In this document: in pieces, positions 29,249-38,284 of the stretch
Numbering within the stretch: the first letter of the stretch is position 1
Layout: every line of letters begins with the position of its first letter
Assembly (NCBI RefSeq): GCF_011762125.1
Contig: NZ_JAASQN010000001.1
Coordinates: 1,054,001-1,118,000 of the forward strand
DNA: 64,000 nt
Direction of reading: 5' to 3'
From: Sphingopyxis panaciterrae
GTDB taxonomy: Bacteria > Pseudomonadota > Alphaproteobacteria > Sphingomonadales > Sphingomonadaceae
Translations under genes and position numbers: made by a program
Notes under the pieces: model-generated
The model's database searches: none
Told to the model about the DNA's origin: nothing
What the model saw: only the letters and a program-made list of their open reading frames with translations

Positions 29249-29743
29249 TCAGGCACCCGTTGTTTGGTCCTGCGCTGCGCGGAGACGCAACAAGCGCAGT
29301 GGCTGATACGTCAGGACGGGCCGGTCATTTTGATTCAGCACGATATTTCGGGTGCGAACCAGCCCTCGGTCGCCCTTGGACGTCAGTCTTACCTCGATGA
29401 CTTCGCACGCCACATGAATGGTATCGCCCACGCCGGTCGATGCGTGCACCTCCATGTCGGTGTGGAGGAAAGCGAGCCCGGCGCGCGCGAGCGTGGGAAC
29501 GATCAGTCCCTCGGCAAACGCCATAACCAAAAGCGCGGGGACCGGACGCCCCTGGATCGCATGGGATGTGCGGTCGTGCAGATTGGTGAACAGTTCTTCG
29601 GTGAACCAGGTCAAATTGATGTAGGTCGCGAGATCCGCCTCGAGCAAGGTGCGCCCGGGGCTGTGCCACCGCATGCCCAATGCGAGATCGTCGAAGAACA
29701 GGCCGGAGCCGATCAAGCCCAGATCATTCACGCCAAAGGTCAC
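29249..29743 (-). CDS. MaoC-like (R)-specific hydratase, hot-dog fold
   Basis: A 164-residue protein with a hot-dog pattern: LGMRWHSPGRTLLEADLATYINLTWF as two adjoining pieces, the central helix PVPALLVMAFAEGLI, and STGVGDTIHVACEVIEVRLTSKGDRG near the end. This matches MaoC dehydratases acting on enoyl-CoA esters, including the mesaconyl-CoA hydratase-like group. It starts at a GTG directly after the stop codon of the acyl-CoA dehydrogenase gene, so the two are translationally coupled. The pair can carry out the dehydrogenation and hydration steps of a beta-oxidation round. Confidence 0.82.
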   Translation of the reverse strand: MTFGVNDLGLIGSGLFFDDLALGMRWHSPGRTLLEADLATYINLTWFTEELFTNLHDRTSHAIQGRPVPALLVMAFAEGLIVPTLARAGLAFLHTDMEVHASTGVGDTIHVACEVIEVRLTSKGDRGLVRTRNIVLNQNDRPVLTYQPLRLLRLRAAQDQTTGA

Positions 29744-30910
29744 TTAGTATGAGCGCGGAAGGCCGAGAACCTTCTCCGCGATAAAGCACATGATGAGTTG
29801 GATGCTGACGGGCGCGATGCGCAGCAGCATCGCTTCGCGCATATAGCGTTCGACGTGATATTCCTTGGCATATCCGAAGCCGCCATGGGTCAGCACCGCG
29901 GCCTCGCAGGCTTTGAACCCAGCTTCTCCGGCCAGATACTTGCCTGCATTGGCTTCGGTGCCGCAGGGCAGGCCTGCATCGTAGCGCCAGGCAGAATTCA
30001 TCACCATGAGATTGGCGGCTTCCAGTTCCATCCAGCATTTGGCGAGTGGATGTTGGATGCCCTGATTTTGCCCGATGGGACGATCAAACACGATCCGCTC
30101 GTTGGCATATTGAGCCGCGCGCTTGAGCGCGACCCTGCCAAGCCCGATCGCCGCCGCAGCTGCGAGGGAGCGTTCAGGGTTCAGGCCGTGCAGGATATGA
30201 TAAAAGCCTTTCCCCTCTTCACCGATCAGGTCGGTGGCAGGAACGGGAAGGTTTTCGATAAACAGCTCGTTGGAATCGACCGCCTTGCGGCCGAGTTTCT
30301 CGATTTCGTGAACATCGATAAAACGCCGGTCGAGGTCGGTGTAAAAGAGGCTCAGGCCGTCGGTCGACTTCTCGACCTCTTCCAAGGGTGTCGTCCGCGC
30401 CAGAATCAGCATTTTTTCGGCGACCTGCGCGGTACTGATCCAGACCTTGTGACCGCTTACGAAATAGGTGTCGCCCTCGCGCCGCGCGAAGGTCTTGAGC
30501 TGCGTGGTGTTGAGGCCGGTATTCGGTTCGGTCACCGCGAAGCAGGCTTTTTCAGCTCCCGCGATCAAAGGCGGAAGAATGCGCTTCTTCTGTTCTTCGC
30601 TGCCGAACACAACGACCGGGTTCAGGCCGAAGATGTTCATGTGAACGGCAGAAACACCGCTCATTCCCGCGCCCGATTCGCTGATGGCCTGAATAAGAAC
30701 GGCGGCATCGAGGATCCCCAGTCCGGCGCCGCCATATTCCTCGGGCATGCAGATGCCGAGCCAGCCACCGTCGGCAATCGCCTTGTGAAAATCGAGCGGA
30801 AAGCCACCGTTGCGATCTCGGTCGAGCCAATATTCGGCGTCGAAACGAGCACATAGGCGCAAGACCGATTCCCGTATCTCGTTCTGCTGTCCTGTCATTT
30901 CAAAGTTCAT
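29744..30910 (-). CDS. Acyl-CoA dehydrogenase
   Basis: A 388-residue FAD-dependent dehydrogenase. Typical parts are GWLGICMPEEYGGAGLGILD, the flavin-loop FAVTEPNTGLNTTQLKT, KVWISTAQVAEKMLILART and RPIGQNQGIQHPLAKCW. The C-terminal stretch reads MREAMLLRIAPVSIQLI and lacks the usual YEGT motif with its catalytic Glu. A known-looking subgroup has IAPVS-type endings, so the base may come from elsewhere, or the enzyme may do a different flavin reaction. The start ATGAACTTTGAAATG at 30910 is a choice between two close Met codons. It sits between ALDH and MaoC in the same operon. Confidence 0.88.
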   Translation of the reverse strand: MNFEMTGQQNEIRESVLRLCARFDAEYWLDRDRNGGFPLDFHKAIADGGWLGICMPEEYGGAGLGILDAAVLIQAISESGAGMSGVSAVHMNIFGLNPVVVFGSEEQKKRILPPLIAGAEKACFAVTEPNTGLNTTQLKTFARREGDTYFVSGHKVWISTAQVAEKMLILARTTPLEEVEKSTDGLSLFYTDLDRRFIDVHEIEKLGRKAVDSNELFIENLPVPATDLIGEEGKGFYHILHGLNPERSLAAAAAIGLGRVALKRAAQYANERIVFDRPIGQNQGIQHPLAKCWMELEAANLMVMNSAWRYDAGLPCGTEANAGKYLAGEAGFKACEAAVLTHGGFGYAKEYHVERYMREAMLLRIAPVSIQLIMCFIAEKVLGLPRSY

Positions 30911-30941
30911 GTGCAACGTGTCCGATTTGAATAATGAGATA

Positions 30942-32447
30942 TTAATTGTGGAAATAGAGAGACTGCGGCGTCGTGTAGGCGAGGTAGCCATGCTCGCCGC
31001 CATCGACGCCGAGACCGGATTCCTTCTGCGGTTCGAAGTACCGGGCGGTCCCGAGTTCGGGACCAGTGGATCGCGCGGCATCGACCGAAGAAAAGATGGA
31101 GACGCCGCCCGCCCGGATATTGCGGGCGAGTTTGTAGCCGTGATCGGATCGCGCGGTCCAAACACTTGCCGACAGTCCGAACGCGGTGTCGTTAGCCAAT
31201 GCGATTGCATCGTCCAAATCGTCGAACAGTTCGACGGTCATCAGGGGGCCGAAGACTTCTTCAGTTTGCAAGACCGATCCTCGGGGCAATCCGGTCACGA
31301 TGCTGGGCGAAACATAATAACCGCTGCTGTCAGTGATTCCGCGTGGGCAGTCCAGGTCGACAAGCTCGCCCGTTGCACTGGCTGCCGTGTAATAGCCTTG
31401 CACCCTGGCGAGTTGGGCTCTGCTGGCGATCGGGCCAAGCCGCGTGCTCGCATCCGCCGGATCGCCAACCTGCCAGTCCCGAGCGGCAGCGATCAGGCCG
31501 TCGATCGCCTGTTGCTCTCGACCGCGCGGGATGAGCAGCCGCGTTTTGGCCACGCACCATTGGCCGGTGTTCCAGAAGGCGGAAAAGAATAGCAGCGGCC
31601 AGATCCGCTCGTCGTCGAAAGCGTCATCGAGCACGACTTGCGGCGACTTTCCACCGCACTCCAGCAGGACCGGTTTAAAGCTGGTGCTCGCCGCAGCGCG
31701 GGCAACCGCATGGCCGGTAACGCTGGAGCCGGTGAAGGCAACAAGGTTGAGATCGGGATGTTCCGCAAGGCGCGCCCCCGCTACCGGACCCTCGCCGATA
31801 ACGACATTGAAGGCCCCGTCAGGCAGTCCGGCTTCCATTGCAAGACGAGCCAGCAGGAGCGTCGTCCTTGGGCAAAGCTCGGATGCCTTGACGACGATCG
31901 TGTTTCCTGCGGCAAGTGCCGGCGCAACCCGCAGAAGGACGTTCATGACGGGAACATTCCACGGGACGATCGCGCCGACGACGCCCCGCGCGCGGCGCAA
32001 TACGACGCCCATTCGCCGCTCTTCGGAACGGAACATGTCGCCATTCACAGTGTCGATCTTTAAGGCATAGCTTCGAAGAATGTCGCCCGCTGAAGCGTTC
32101 AGGCCGGCGGCGTCGGTGCCGGGCCGGCCCACCTCGAGCATTTCGAGCAGCGTCAATTCTTCCGCATGCTCGTCGATCAAATTGGCATAGACGAGCAGCA
32201 ATTTCTTGCGATCATAAGGCGAAAGCAAGCCCCAGCTATGTTCGAAACACCGGCGCGCGGACGAGACGGCAAGATCGACTATTCTGACGTCCGCCGTCTC
32301 CGTATCGCCGAGATCGGCATCGTTGGCCGGATTGCGATGTGCCATGGCCGAGCCTCCGCCGTCGACCGTCCGACCGTCGATCCAGGATGCCCGCAAACTG
32401 GTCATCAAGGCCGTTCCGCGCGGAATATCTGCCCGGCTCTGATTCAT
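30942..32447 (-). CDS. NAD(P)-dependent aldehyde dehydrogenase
   Basis: A 501-residue ALDH. Key elements are PWNVPVMNVL, the cofactor region VVKASELCPRTT and AFTGSSVTGHAV, the general-base Glu in LLECGGKSPQ, and the nucleophile Cys in NTGQWCVAKTR, followed by EEVFGPLMTVE. The start is the ATG with GAGGGA upstream. It is first in a four-gene leftward operon (ALDH, acyl-CoA dehydrogenase, MaoC, CoA-transferase). It would oxidise an aldehyde released after ester hydrolysis, giving the acid for CoA activation. Confidence 0.92.
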   Translation of the reverse strand: MNQSRADIPRGTALMTSLRASWIDGRTVDGGGSAMAHRNPANDADLGDTETADVRIVDLAVSSARRCFEHSWGLLSPYDRKKLLLVYANLIDEHAEELTLLEMLEVGRPGTDAAGLNASAGDILRSYALKIDTVNGDMFRSEERRMGVVLRRARGVVGAIVPWNVPVMNVLLRVAPALAAGNTIVVKASELCPRTTLLLARLAMEAGLPDGAFNVVIGEGPVAGARLAEHPDLNLVAFTGSSVTGHAVARAAASTSFKPVLLECGGKSPQVVLDDAFDDERIWPLLFFSAFWNTGQWCVAKTRLLIPRGREQQAIDGLIAAARDWQVGDPADASTRLGPIASRAQLARVQGYYTAASATGELVDLDCPRGITDSSGYYVSPSIVTGLPRGSVLQTEEVFGPLMTVELFDDLDDAIALANDTAFGLSASVWTARSDHGYKLARNIRAGGVSIFSSVDAARSTGPELGTARYFEPQKESGLGVDGGEHGYLAYTTPQSLYFHN

Positions 32448-32842
32448 GGATATGCTCCCTCGCAATATCGGTCACGTCAATCGCGCCTACACAGGCAAGA
32501 ATGGCTAAACTTGTCGTCGCGCCGAGGTCGATCCCGGTGGATTCTGGCCGTCCGGCTCATCGATCAGGACCGCCACCATATGTTCCAGCGCGGTGATCGC
32601 CACGACAGCAACATTGGCCCGGACCTAAGCCATGCCAGCGGTCGCAAGTACAAGATGCCGCCTGAGGCAAGATTTCTTCGATTTTTACGACGAAATTTAC
32701 TCCTAAAATCTGTTTATTATTCCCAGAGCACGCAATCAAATATCAGTTTTATGCATCTTGATACTTTATTGATATCGAGCGCGACGGCCGGAGGGCGTCA
32801 GGGTGGGCTCATCTCACTAGCCCCGCTCTCCACGCGCTGGCG
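32448..32842. promoter_or_regulatory. Region upstream of the ALDH operon
   Basis: No gene is supported in these 395 bases. The last half (about 32670-32775) is markedly AT-rich compared with its surroundings. It separates the downstream end of the permease gene from the ALDH start and should hold the operon promoter. Confidence 0.4.
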
Positions 32843-34288
32843 TTAAATTACTTCGCTGCCGACCATCCGCTCGACCGGCACGATCCGTCTATTTCTGACG
32901 ATGTAGAGCGCGGTGCCAATGAGGGCCCATGCGACAAGCAATCCCCATTTGAAGGCCGCAGCCGCGTTGGTCGGCGCCGGCTGCACGAGTGCAAAAAAGA
33001 CCATTCCCGAAGCCGCTACGATCGCGAGGATGCCTGCCGGGTAGCCGCCATATGCCTTAAAGCCAGAATGGCCTGGATCTCGCCTGCGCATCACCAATGT
33101 CGCAGCGCAGATCAGAACAAAAGTCAGTGCTATGCAGACCGACATGACATTGACGAGCGGTTCTATGAGTCCTTTGCCAAGGAAAACTCCGATAAAATTG
33201 AAAATCGCGACCGCGATGACACCCTTGCCCGGCGCCCCGGTCTTCGCGTTCACATGGGCGAAGACTGCCGGAATCATGCCCTCGCGCGATTGCGCAAAGA
33301 GGAGACGCACCGCTGTCATGAAAACCGAATTCCACGTTTTGATCAGTGAAATGATGAGCGCCAGCAGGAAAATTGTCTTCACGGCTCCGGACCAGGGCAG
33401 TCCGGAAAGCGCCTCGACCGGAGGCAGCCCGCTCGCCGCGAGTTCGCGCCATGGCGCCGCCTGGATGGCAGCCAGGATAACGATCAGGTAGAACAGGACC
33501 GCGCAGACGACGGCGGCAACGCACAACCGGACAACCGTCTCCTTCGACGTCGAAGGAGATCTTTCTTCAATGGTGTGCAAAACGCTTTGAAAGCCGGCCA
33601 GGATCATCGGCGCGGATCCGAAGACCCATGCGACTCCAACAAGCCAGGAGCCGCCATCGCCGGCCTGCCAGAACGGCTGCATATTCTGCACGGAGCCGTA
33701 CGAAAATTCGAGCCCCACGGTCACGAAGACGATGGCCAGGAACATCATCGTCATGACATTTTGAAAGCGCACAAACGAATGGGCGCCTCGGTAGTTCAGC
33801 ACGGCGATCACAAGGCAGCATGTCAATGCGAGGAAAAGCCCGCCAGCGCGAATTGGTTCGCCAAAAGCCATGTAAAGTGTCGGCCCAATCAATGTAGGCC
33901 ATAAAATCTCGACAAGCCAGGACAGGGCGACGCCCTCGAAAATAAGGTTGCTAAGATAGACAATCGTCAGCAGCCAGCCGACGACAAATCCGGCATGCCG
34001 GCCGAATACGGCCGTGACGTAGGTTACTTCGCCGCCGGTTTGAGGAAAGCGGGATGCGAGTTCAGCATACATCGCCGCGACCATTGCGATGGCGGCTCCG
34101 CCCAGTGCGATCCCCAACATGGTCCCGGCCGGCCCGGCGTGCATCAGAAACCCGCCCAGAAGGACAACCCAAGACGTTCCCACGACGCCGCCAAATCCGA
34201 ATATCGCGAATTGGGCCGGGCGGATGGTTTTCTGAAAACCGGGCCCCTCAGTTCCTTCCGGAATGCCGTCTTTAGGCACCGTCGTCAC
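32843..34288 (-). CDS. APC superfamily amino-acid/amine permease
   Basis: A 481-residue inner-membrane protein with about twelve hydrophobic spans. The first span carries the APC unwound-helix signature IFGFGGVVGTSWVVLLGGF, and a cytoplasmic loop before the middle spans has VLHTIEERSPSTSKETV, common in the family. It starts at a GTG following GGGG. It imports an amino acid or amine by analogy with the family. Its divergent LysR gene and the neighbouring dialkylglycine decarboxylase-like gene suggest that an unusual amino acid, perhaps alpha,alpha-disubstituted, is the substrate. Confidence 0.88.
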   Translation of the reverse strand: MTTVPKDGIPEGTEGPGFQKTIRPAQFAIFGFGGVVGTSWVVLLGGFLMHAGPAGTMLGIALGGAAIAMVAAMYAELASRFPQTGGEVTYVTAVFGRHAGFVVGWLLTIVYLSNLIFEGVALSWLVEILWPTLIGPTLYMAFGEPIRAGGLFLALTCCLVIAVLNYRGAHSFVRFQNVMTMMFLAIVFVTVGLEFSYGSVQNMQPFWQAGDGGSWLVGVAWVFGSAPMILAGFQSVLHTIEERSPSTSKETVVRLCVAAVVCAVLFYLIVILAAIQAAPWRELAASGLPPVEALSGLPWSGAVKTIFLLALIISLIKTWNSVFMTAVRLLFAQSREGMIPAVFAHVNAKTGAPGKGVIAVAIFNFIGVFLGKGLIEPLVNVMSVCIALTFVLICAATLVMRRRDPGHSGFKAYGGYPAGILAIVAASGMVFFALVQPAPTNAAAAFKWGLLVAWALIGTALYIVRNRRIVPVERMVGSEVI

Positions 34289-34730
34289 AAATGCCCCGCA
34301 ATCCGGCCATCACCGGGCCGCTGACTATCGGCAGTGGAAGACTGTGCGGGCTTTGTGTCCACGCATGGCCGACGCACAGATCTAAAATTTCCTGACGCCA
34401 ATTGCTGTTCCTGCCTTCACTTTGATGCTGCGCCAAAGATGATAGCAAGGGCCTGCGCGCCGATAAGTTCAAAGAACTTGCCGCAACTGACGAAGAAACT
34501 TCATCAATGGTGCACGTTCCTTGCCATGCTCGCGCAATAACCACGCCGGCGCGCGCCCATTCGCATGATTCCCGTGCGTCCTTGCGCTTGTCAGACTGGC
34601 AGGACGTCTCGCTGAACGTCGATGCTCCGCAAGTCTTCGCTGTTGTCTGGGTAAATGCCTTTGCCCGCAGCGAGATTTTGACTCCAACGGCATTCGCTCT
34701 AAACGCGAGAGGTCAACGGCGGAGTAGCAG
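34289..34730. promoter_or_regulatory. Divergent promoter region, permease / LysR regulator
   Basis: These 442 bases lie between divergent genes and contain no supported coding sequence. The layout makes it the likely site of LysR control of the permease gene. Confidence 0.4.
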
Positions 34731-35699
34731 ATGGCTGAGAGAGTGCTTCCATTGCGAGGAATAGCGGTGTTTGAAGCGGCAGCACGCTCATCAAGTTTCC
34801 AAATTGCCGCTGACGAACTCAATCTCACGCCATCCGCCGTCAGCCATCAGATACGGTTGCTTGAGGAAATAATCGGAGTCCGGCTCTTTGACAGAGTTGG
34901 CAGAGGAGTCATTCTCACACCGGACGGGGCTGAATATGCCCTCTCTGTTCGTCAGGGCCTCGGCCGCTTGCGAACAGCGACAAGCGACATCCGAGCGCGG
35001 GGAAAGAAGGGCGGCAGCCTGGAAGTCGTTCGACTGGAGATGCCGCCTTCTTTCGCGCGGTGCTGGCTTGTTCCTCGCTTGGCCGATCTGATGTCCGAAC
35101 TACCGAACATCGACATTCGACTGAATGCTCAAGGAAATTATTTGCATGCGAATCGGTCGCCTTTCCCGGAACTGGCCGATGCGCCTGCCGATGTGCAAAT
35201 CGTGTACGGGGACAAGGGCACTTGGGGCGACAAAGCGTCGTTGCTTCTCACTGAAGTGTACCAACCCTATTGCACGCCTTCGTTTCTGAAGCAGCACAAT
35301 ATTCGACAGCCGGACGATCTTCTCCTGGTGAGATTGATCAGAACAGCCCTGAACATCGTGTCCTGGGACGAATGGTTGAACTTGCAAGGGATCGACATAG
35401 CCGGAAACTCGATGGGGACGGTCCAGATGGATCCCTCTCATCTGGCGATAAAGGCTGCCGGCGATGATGTCGGGATCATTTTGGAAAGCAGCGCCCTCGT
35501 CGCGCAAGAGGTGGCGGACGGGACTCTTATCGCCCCGTTTCCCAACCTTAGTCGTCCCGGTGTGGGATATTGGATGTATACACCCTCCGCACATAATCTG
35601 CGACCATGCGTCGAAGCAGTGAGGGACTGGATGGTAGCCATTGCCGCTGACAGGCGGGGCGATGACGGACCGACGATCGACCGAACCTCAAAATCGTGA
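34731..35699 (+). CDS. LysR family regulator (GcvA-like)
   Basis: A 322-residue LysR protein. The start reads PLRGIAVFEAAARSSSFQIAADELNLTPSAVSHQIRLLE in adjoining pieces, typical of GcvA/AmpR-like regulators, with the helix-turn-helix at about residues 22-42 and RLFDRVGRGV following. The effector domain has VDVQIVYGDKG-like and DPSHLAIKAAGDDVG regions. A GGAG box lies 8 bases before ATG. It is divergent from the amino-acid permease and convergent with the decarboxylase-like gene, so it is the likely regulator of amino-acid use here. In other bacteria dialkylglycine decarboxylase is controlled by the LysR protein DgdR. Confidence 0.9.
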   Translation: MAERVLPLRGIAVFEAAARSSSFQIAADELNLTPSAVSHQIRLLEEIIGVRLFDRVGRGVILTPDGAEYALSVRQGLGRLRTATSDIRARGKKGGSLEVVRLEMPPSFARCWLVPRLADLMSELPNIDIRLNAQGNYLHANRSPFPELADAPADVQIVYGDKGTWGDKASLLLTEVYQPYCTPSFLKQHNIRQPDDLLLVRLIRTALNIVSWDEWLNLQGIDIAGNSMGTVQMDPSHLAIKAAGDDVGIILESSALVAQEVADGTLIAPFPNLSRPGVGYWMYTPSAHNLRPCVEAVRDWMVAIAADRRGDDGPTIDRTSKS

Positions 35700-35762
35700 T
35701 CGAGAAGGCCGGTTAGCCTCGATCATGACCGTATCTCGTACCACGCATGTGCGGCGCGCGAG

Positions 35763-37076
35763 TTACTGACCGGCGTCGGCAGTGGCTTGGGTGATCGCAG
35801 CGTCGAGTACCTCAAGGCCAAAATCGATCTCGGTTTCGGTGCAGGTGATAGGGGGCGCAAGCCGCATCACGCCTGCGGAGAAAGCTCCTGTAATATTTGC
35901 CGACACGCCCAGCTCAAGTGCCAACGACGTCACCTTTGACGCGATCTCGGTTGAACTTTGACCGCAGTATGGTTCGAACTCGACGCCGAGAAGCAAACCG
36001 CGACCGCGCACATCGCCGATGCACCGGTGCTTTTGCATCAGATTCTGCAAACCCTTGAGCAGCCGAGCACCCAACATCTTGGCGTGGGGAACAAGTTGAT
36101 CGCGCTCGATGACCTCCAGAACCTTCAAAGCGACGGCTGCAGGCAGCGGGTCGTTCACATGCGTGGTGGCAAACATGAACCCTTTCGAAACGCCGGCCTC
36201 GGCGATTTCATCTGTGGTCGAGACAGACGACATAGCCATCCCGGCACCAAGGGTTTTTGACAGGAGAAGAATGTCCGGAATGATATTGTCCCGCTCGAAC
36301 GCAAACATCTCGCCGGTGCGTCCGAGGCTGGTTTGAGCTTCATCGAGGATCAACAGCATGCCCCGAGCGTGACAATGCGCCTTGAGCGCAGCGAGGTAAC
36401 CAACGGGAAGGTCCAGAACGCCTCCCGTGCTCAGGATCGGCTCGGCGACAAACGCGGCGAGGTTGCCGGTCGATTGACGATCCAGCAAGTTGAAGCTGTC
36501 ATCCAATTCCTGCTGCCACGTAACGCCGGGAAATCGAGGACGAAATGCATTCGGTGCCGGGATTGCAAAGGAGCCGGGCATAAGCGGCCCGTAGCCGCGA
36601 CGTGCGACGGAATATGTGGCCGAAGCAGCCGCGCCGGTCGAACCATGATAGGACTGGCTGAAGCCAACGATTTCCCATTTTCCCGTAACGGCCTTCGCAA
36701 GCCGGAGCGCCGCCTCGACGGATTCTCCCCCTGTCGATAAAAACATTGACCTCGGCAGCTCGGGCACAAGTTTCGCCAACGCCACCGCGAGATCAATGAC
36801 AGGCTTCGACACCATCATACTGAGCAGATGGTCGAGATTTCCCGCAGCTTCGGTCAGTGCCTCAACAAGATCGGGGTGCGCGTGGCCCAACACCGAACTC
36901 ATTTGCCCGGACGTGAAATCAAGTACCTTACGGCCTTTAGCATCGTAGAGCCACGCACCCTCGGCACGCGCCGGTATAAACGGAACAAAATCACCGCTTA
37001 CACCCATATACTTAAGCAAATTGCGATTGGCGGCCTCCCAAAGGGGGAGATCGGCTTCGCTTACATTGCCATTCAT
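35763..37076 (-). CDS. 2,2-dialkylglycine decarboxylase-like class III aminotransferase
   Basis: A 437-residue PLP enzyme that matches, from memory, the dialkylglycine decarboxylase DgdA along its whole length: VLDFTSGQMSSVLGH, LLDRQSTGNLAAFVAEP, LILDEAQTSLGRTGEMF, LLSKTLGAG with the PLP Lys (Lys274), TTHVNDPLPAAV, GDVRGRGLLLGVE, and MRLAPPIT with the carboxylate-binding Arg (Arg405). Catalytic Gln58, Ser216 and Lys274 are kept. Three pocket residues differ from DgdA as I recall it: Trp138 is Tyr143, Met141 is Ser146, and Tyr301 is Ala303. The reaction would be decarboxylation-transamination of a disubstituted amino acid to a ketone, but a changed substrate is likely. Confidence 0.85.
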   Translation of the reverse strand: MNGNVSEADLPLWEAANRNLLKYMGVSGDFVPFIPARAEGAWLYDAKGRKVLDFTSGQMSSVLGHAHPDLVEALTEAAGNLDHLLSMMVSKPVIDLAVALAKLVPELPRSMFLSTGGESVEAALRLAKAVTGKWEIVGFSQSYHGSTGAAASATYSVARRGYGPLMPGSFAIPAPNAFRPRFPGVTWQQELDDSFNLLDRQSTGNLAAFVAEPILSTGGVLDLPVGYLAALKAHCHARGMLLILDEAQTSLGRTGEMFAFERDNIIPDILLLSKTLGAGMAMSSVSTTDEIAEAGVSKGFMFATTHVNDPLPAAVALKVLEVIERDQLVPHAKMLGARLLKGLQNLMQKHRCIGDVRGRGLLLGVEFEPYCGQSSTEIASKVTSLALELGVSANITGAFSAGVMRLAPPITCTETEIDFGLEVLDAAITQATADAGQ

Positions 37077-37313
37077 TCTAAAATACCTTCCAACGGGTCT
37101 AGCGATGTCGTTAGACGACCTTTTCAGACCGCCTGTTAGCCCGCTGCTATTGCCGGCGATAAGCGCAAATAGTTTGCCCGAATTGGTGAGGTCATTTCGC
37201 GAATCGTCGAGTGCGCTCAATTCCCCACCGCCGGGCAGCAGCACTCAATATCCACCACTGGGGACCCGATTAATTGGGCCTTTCGTTGGCACCTAGAAGG
37301 CCTTCAGGCTGCT

Positions 37314-37874
37314 TCAGACGATATCTGTAGGGGCTCGTACCGGTACGTCCACAAGCCCGGCCGTCGTCGCCAAGCCCCGACGAAGTGCACCGAGCACGAA
37401 GTCAGGCGACAGGCCGCGGTCGGTGGTCAACTGAAATTCCGCGCCAGTGAATAATTGCATGTGAATTTCGGTGGTTTCCGCAAGGCCCAGCGGCAGTTTC
37501 ACAATCCCGAGTTTGGCCAAGCCGGCAAGGCTTTGCATGACGTCCTCGCGGTACAGAAACAAAAGCTTCGACAGACTTTCCGGATTATCCTGCATCTGAG
37601 TGAGTTCGGCTGAAAACTGCAAAGATAAGCGGAAGCGCTTGGACGTGGGCGAGCCCTTCTCGGGGCGCCCGTGAAAGAAAGTAGCGACATAGGCATCCCA
37701 GGACGTTGGCCGTGCGCTATTGAGCCGGTCGGCATGGTCGAGGACACAAGCCGCCGCGATCACTTCCTCTCGAGTCCGGAAATGCGTGTAAAGCGCGCCG
37801 TTCGAAATGTTCGCCGCGCGACAGATATCACGCTGCGATGTCGCATACACCCCCTTTTCCAGCAACACACCCAA
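37314..37874 (-). CDS. TetR family regulator, 5'-truncated
   Basis: The frame encodes a TetR-type DNA-binding domain ([30 protein letters not shown]) and an all-helical ligand domain. Upstream of 37874 the frame continues with REAIARAAL, a normal first helix, but the only start codons are a TTG at 37874 and a GTG two codons later, both inside that helix. No ATG, GTG or TTG occurs before a stop near 37950. The upstream part is antisense to the gabD remnant that begins at 37901. The original start has therefore been lost at the junction and the protein is probably inactive or poorly made. Confidence 0.75.
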   Translation of the reverse strand: MGVLLEKGVYATSQRDICRAANISNGALYTHFRTREEVIAAACVLDHADRLNSARPTSWDAYVATFFHGRPEKGSPTSKRFRLSLQFSAELTQMQDNPESLSKLLFLYREDVMQSLAGLAKLGIVKLPLGLAETTEIHMQLFTGAEFQLTTDRGLSPDFVLGALRRGLATTAGLVDVPVRAPTDIV

Positions 37875-37900
37875 TGCGGCGCGCGCGATCGCCTCGCGTT

Positions 37901-38122
37901 GGCCTTGCGGCCTATTTCTTTGCCTGCGACCTGTCCCGCGTCTGGCGCGTCACCGAGGCGCTCGAATATGGCATCGTCGGGGTTAACACCGGACTGATTT
38001 CCACCGAAGTCGCGCCCTTCGGCGGTATCAAGGAATCGGGCCTCGGTCGCGAGGGATCGCACTACGGAATCGATGACTATCTCGAGATCAAATATGTCTG
38101 TGTGAATGTACGTGAAGGCTAA
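37901..38122 (+). pseudogene. gabD: 3' remnant of succinate-semialdehyde dehydrogenase gene (gabD)
   Basis: This fragment of about 73 codons encodes only the C-terminal end of Gab[61 protein letters not shown] and [10 protein letters not shown] in sequence. The nucleophile Cys, cofactor domain and about 400 upstream codons are missing. Upstream of the GLAAYF codons the frame no longer resembles GabD and overlaps the truncated TetR gene. This is the clearest scar of a recombination or deletion event at the right edge of the catabolic island. Confidence 0.85.
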
Positions 38123-38284
38123 CTCGGGCGGCCGCCGAGCGGTTGGCGACCATCGGCCTGCGCCAAGATACCGGGACGTGAGCAGGGTCTGTCGGATTCC
38201 CCGTGCCATGGATCACTTCCTTGTCTGGCTGGGCGAAGCCAGCAGTAAAGGCGTGCAACCGGTCGACATACGATTGTGCTTGCC

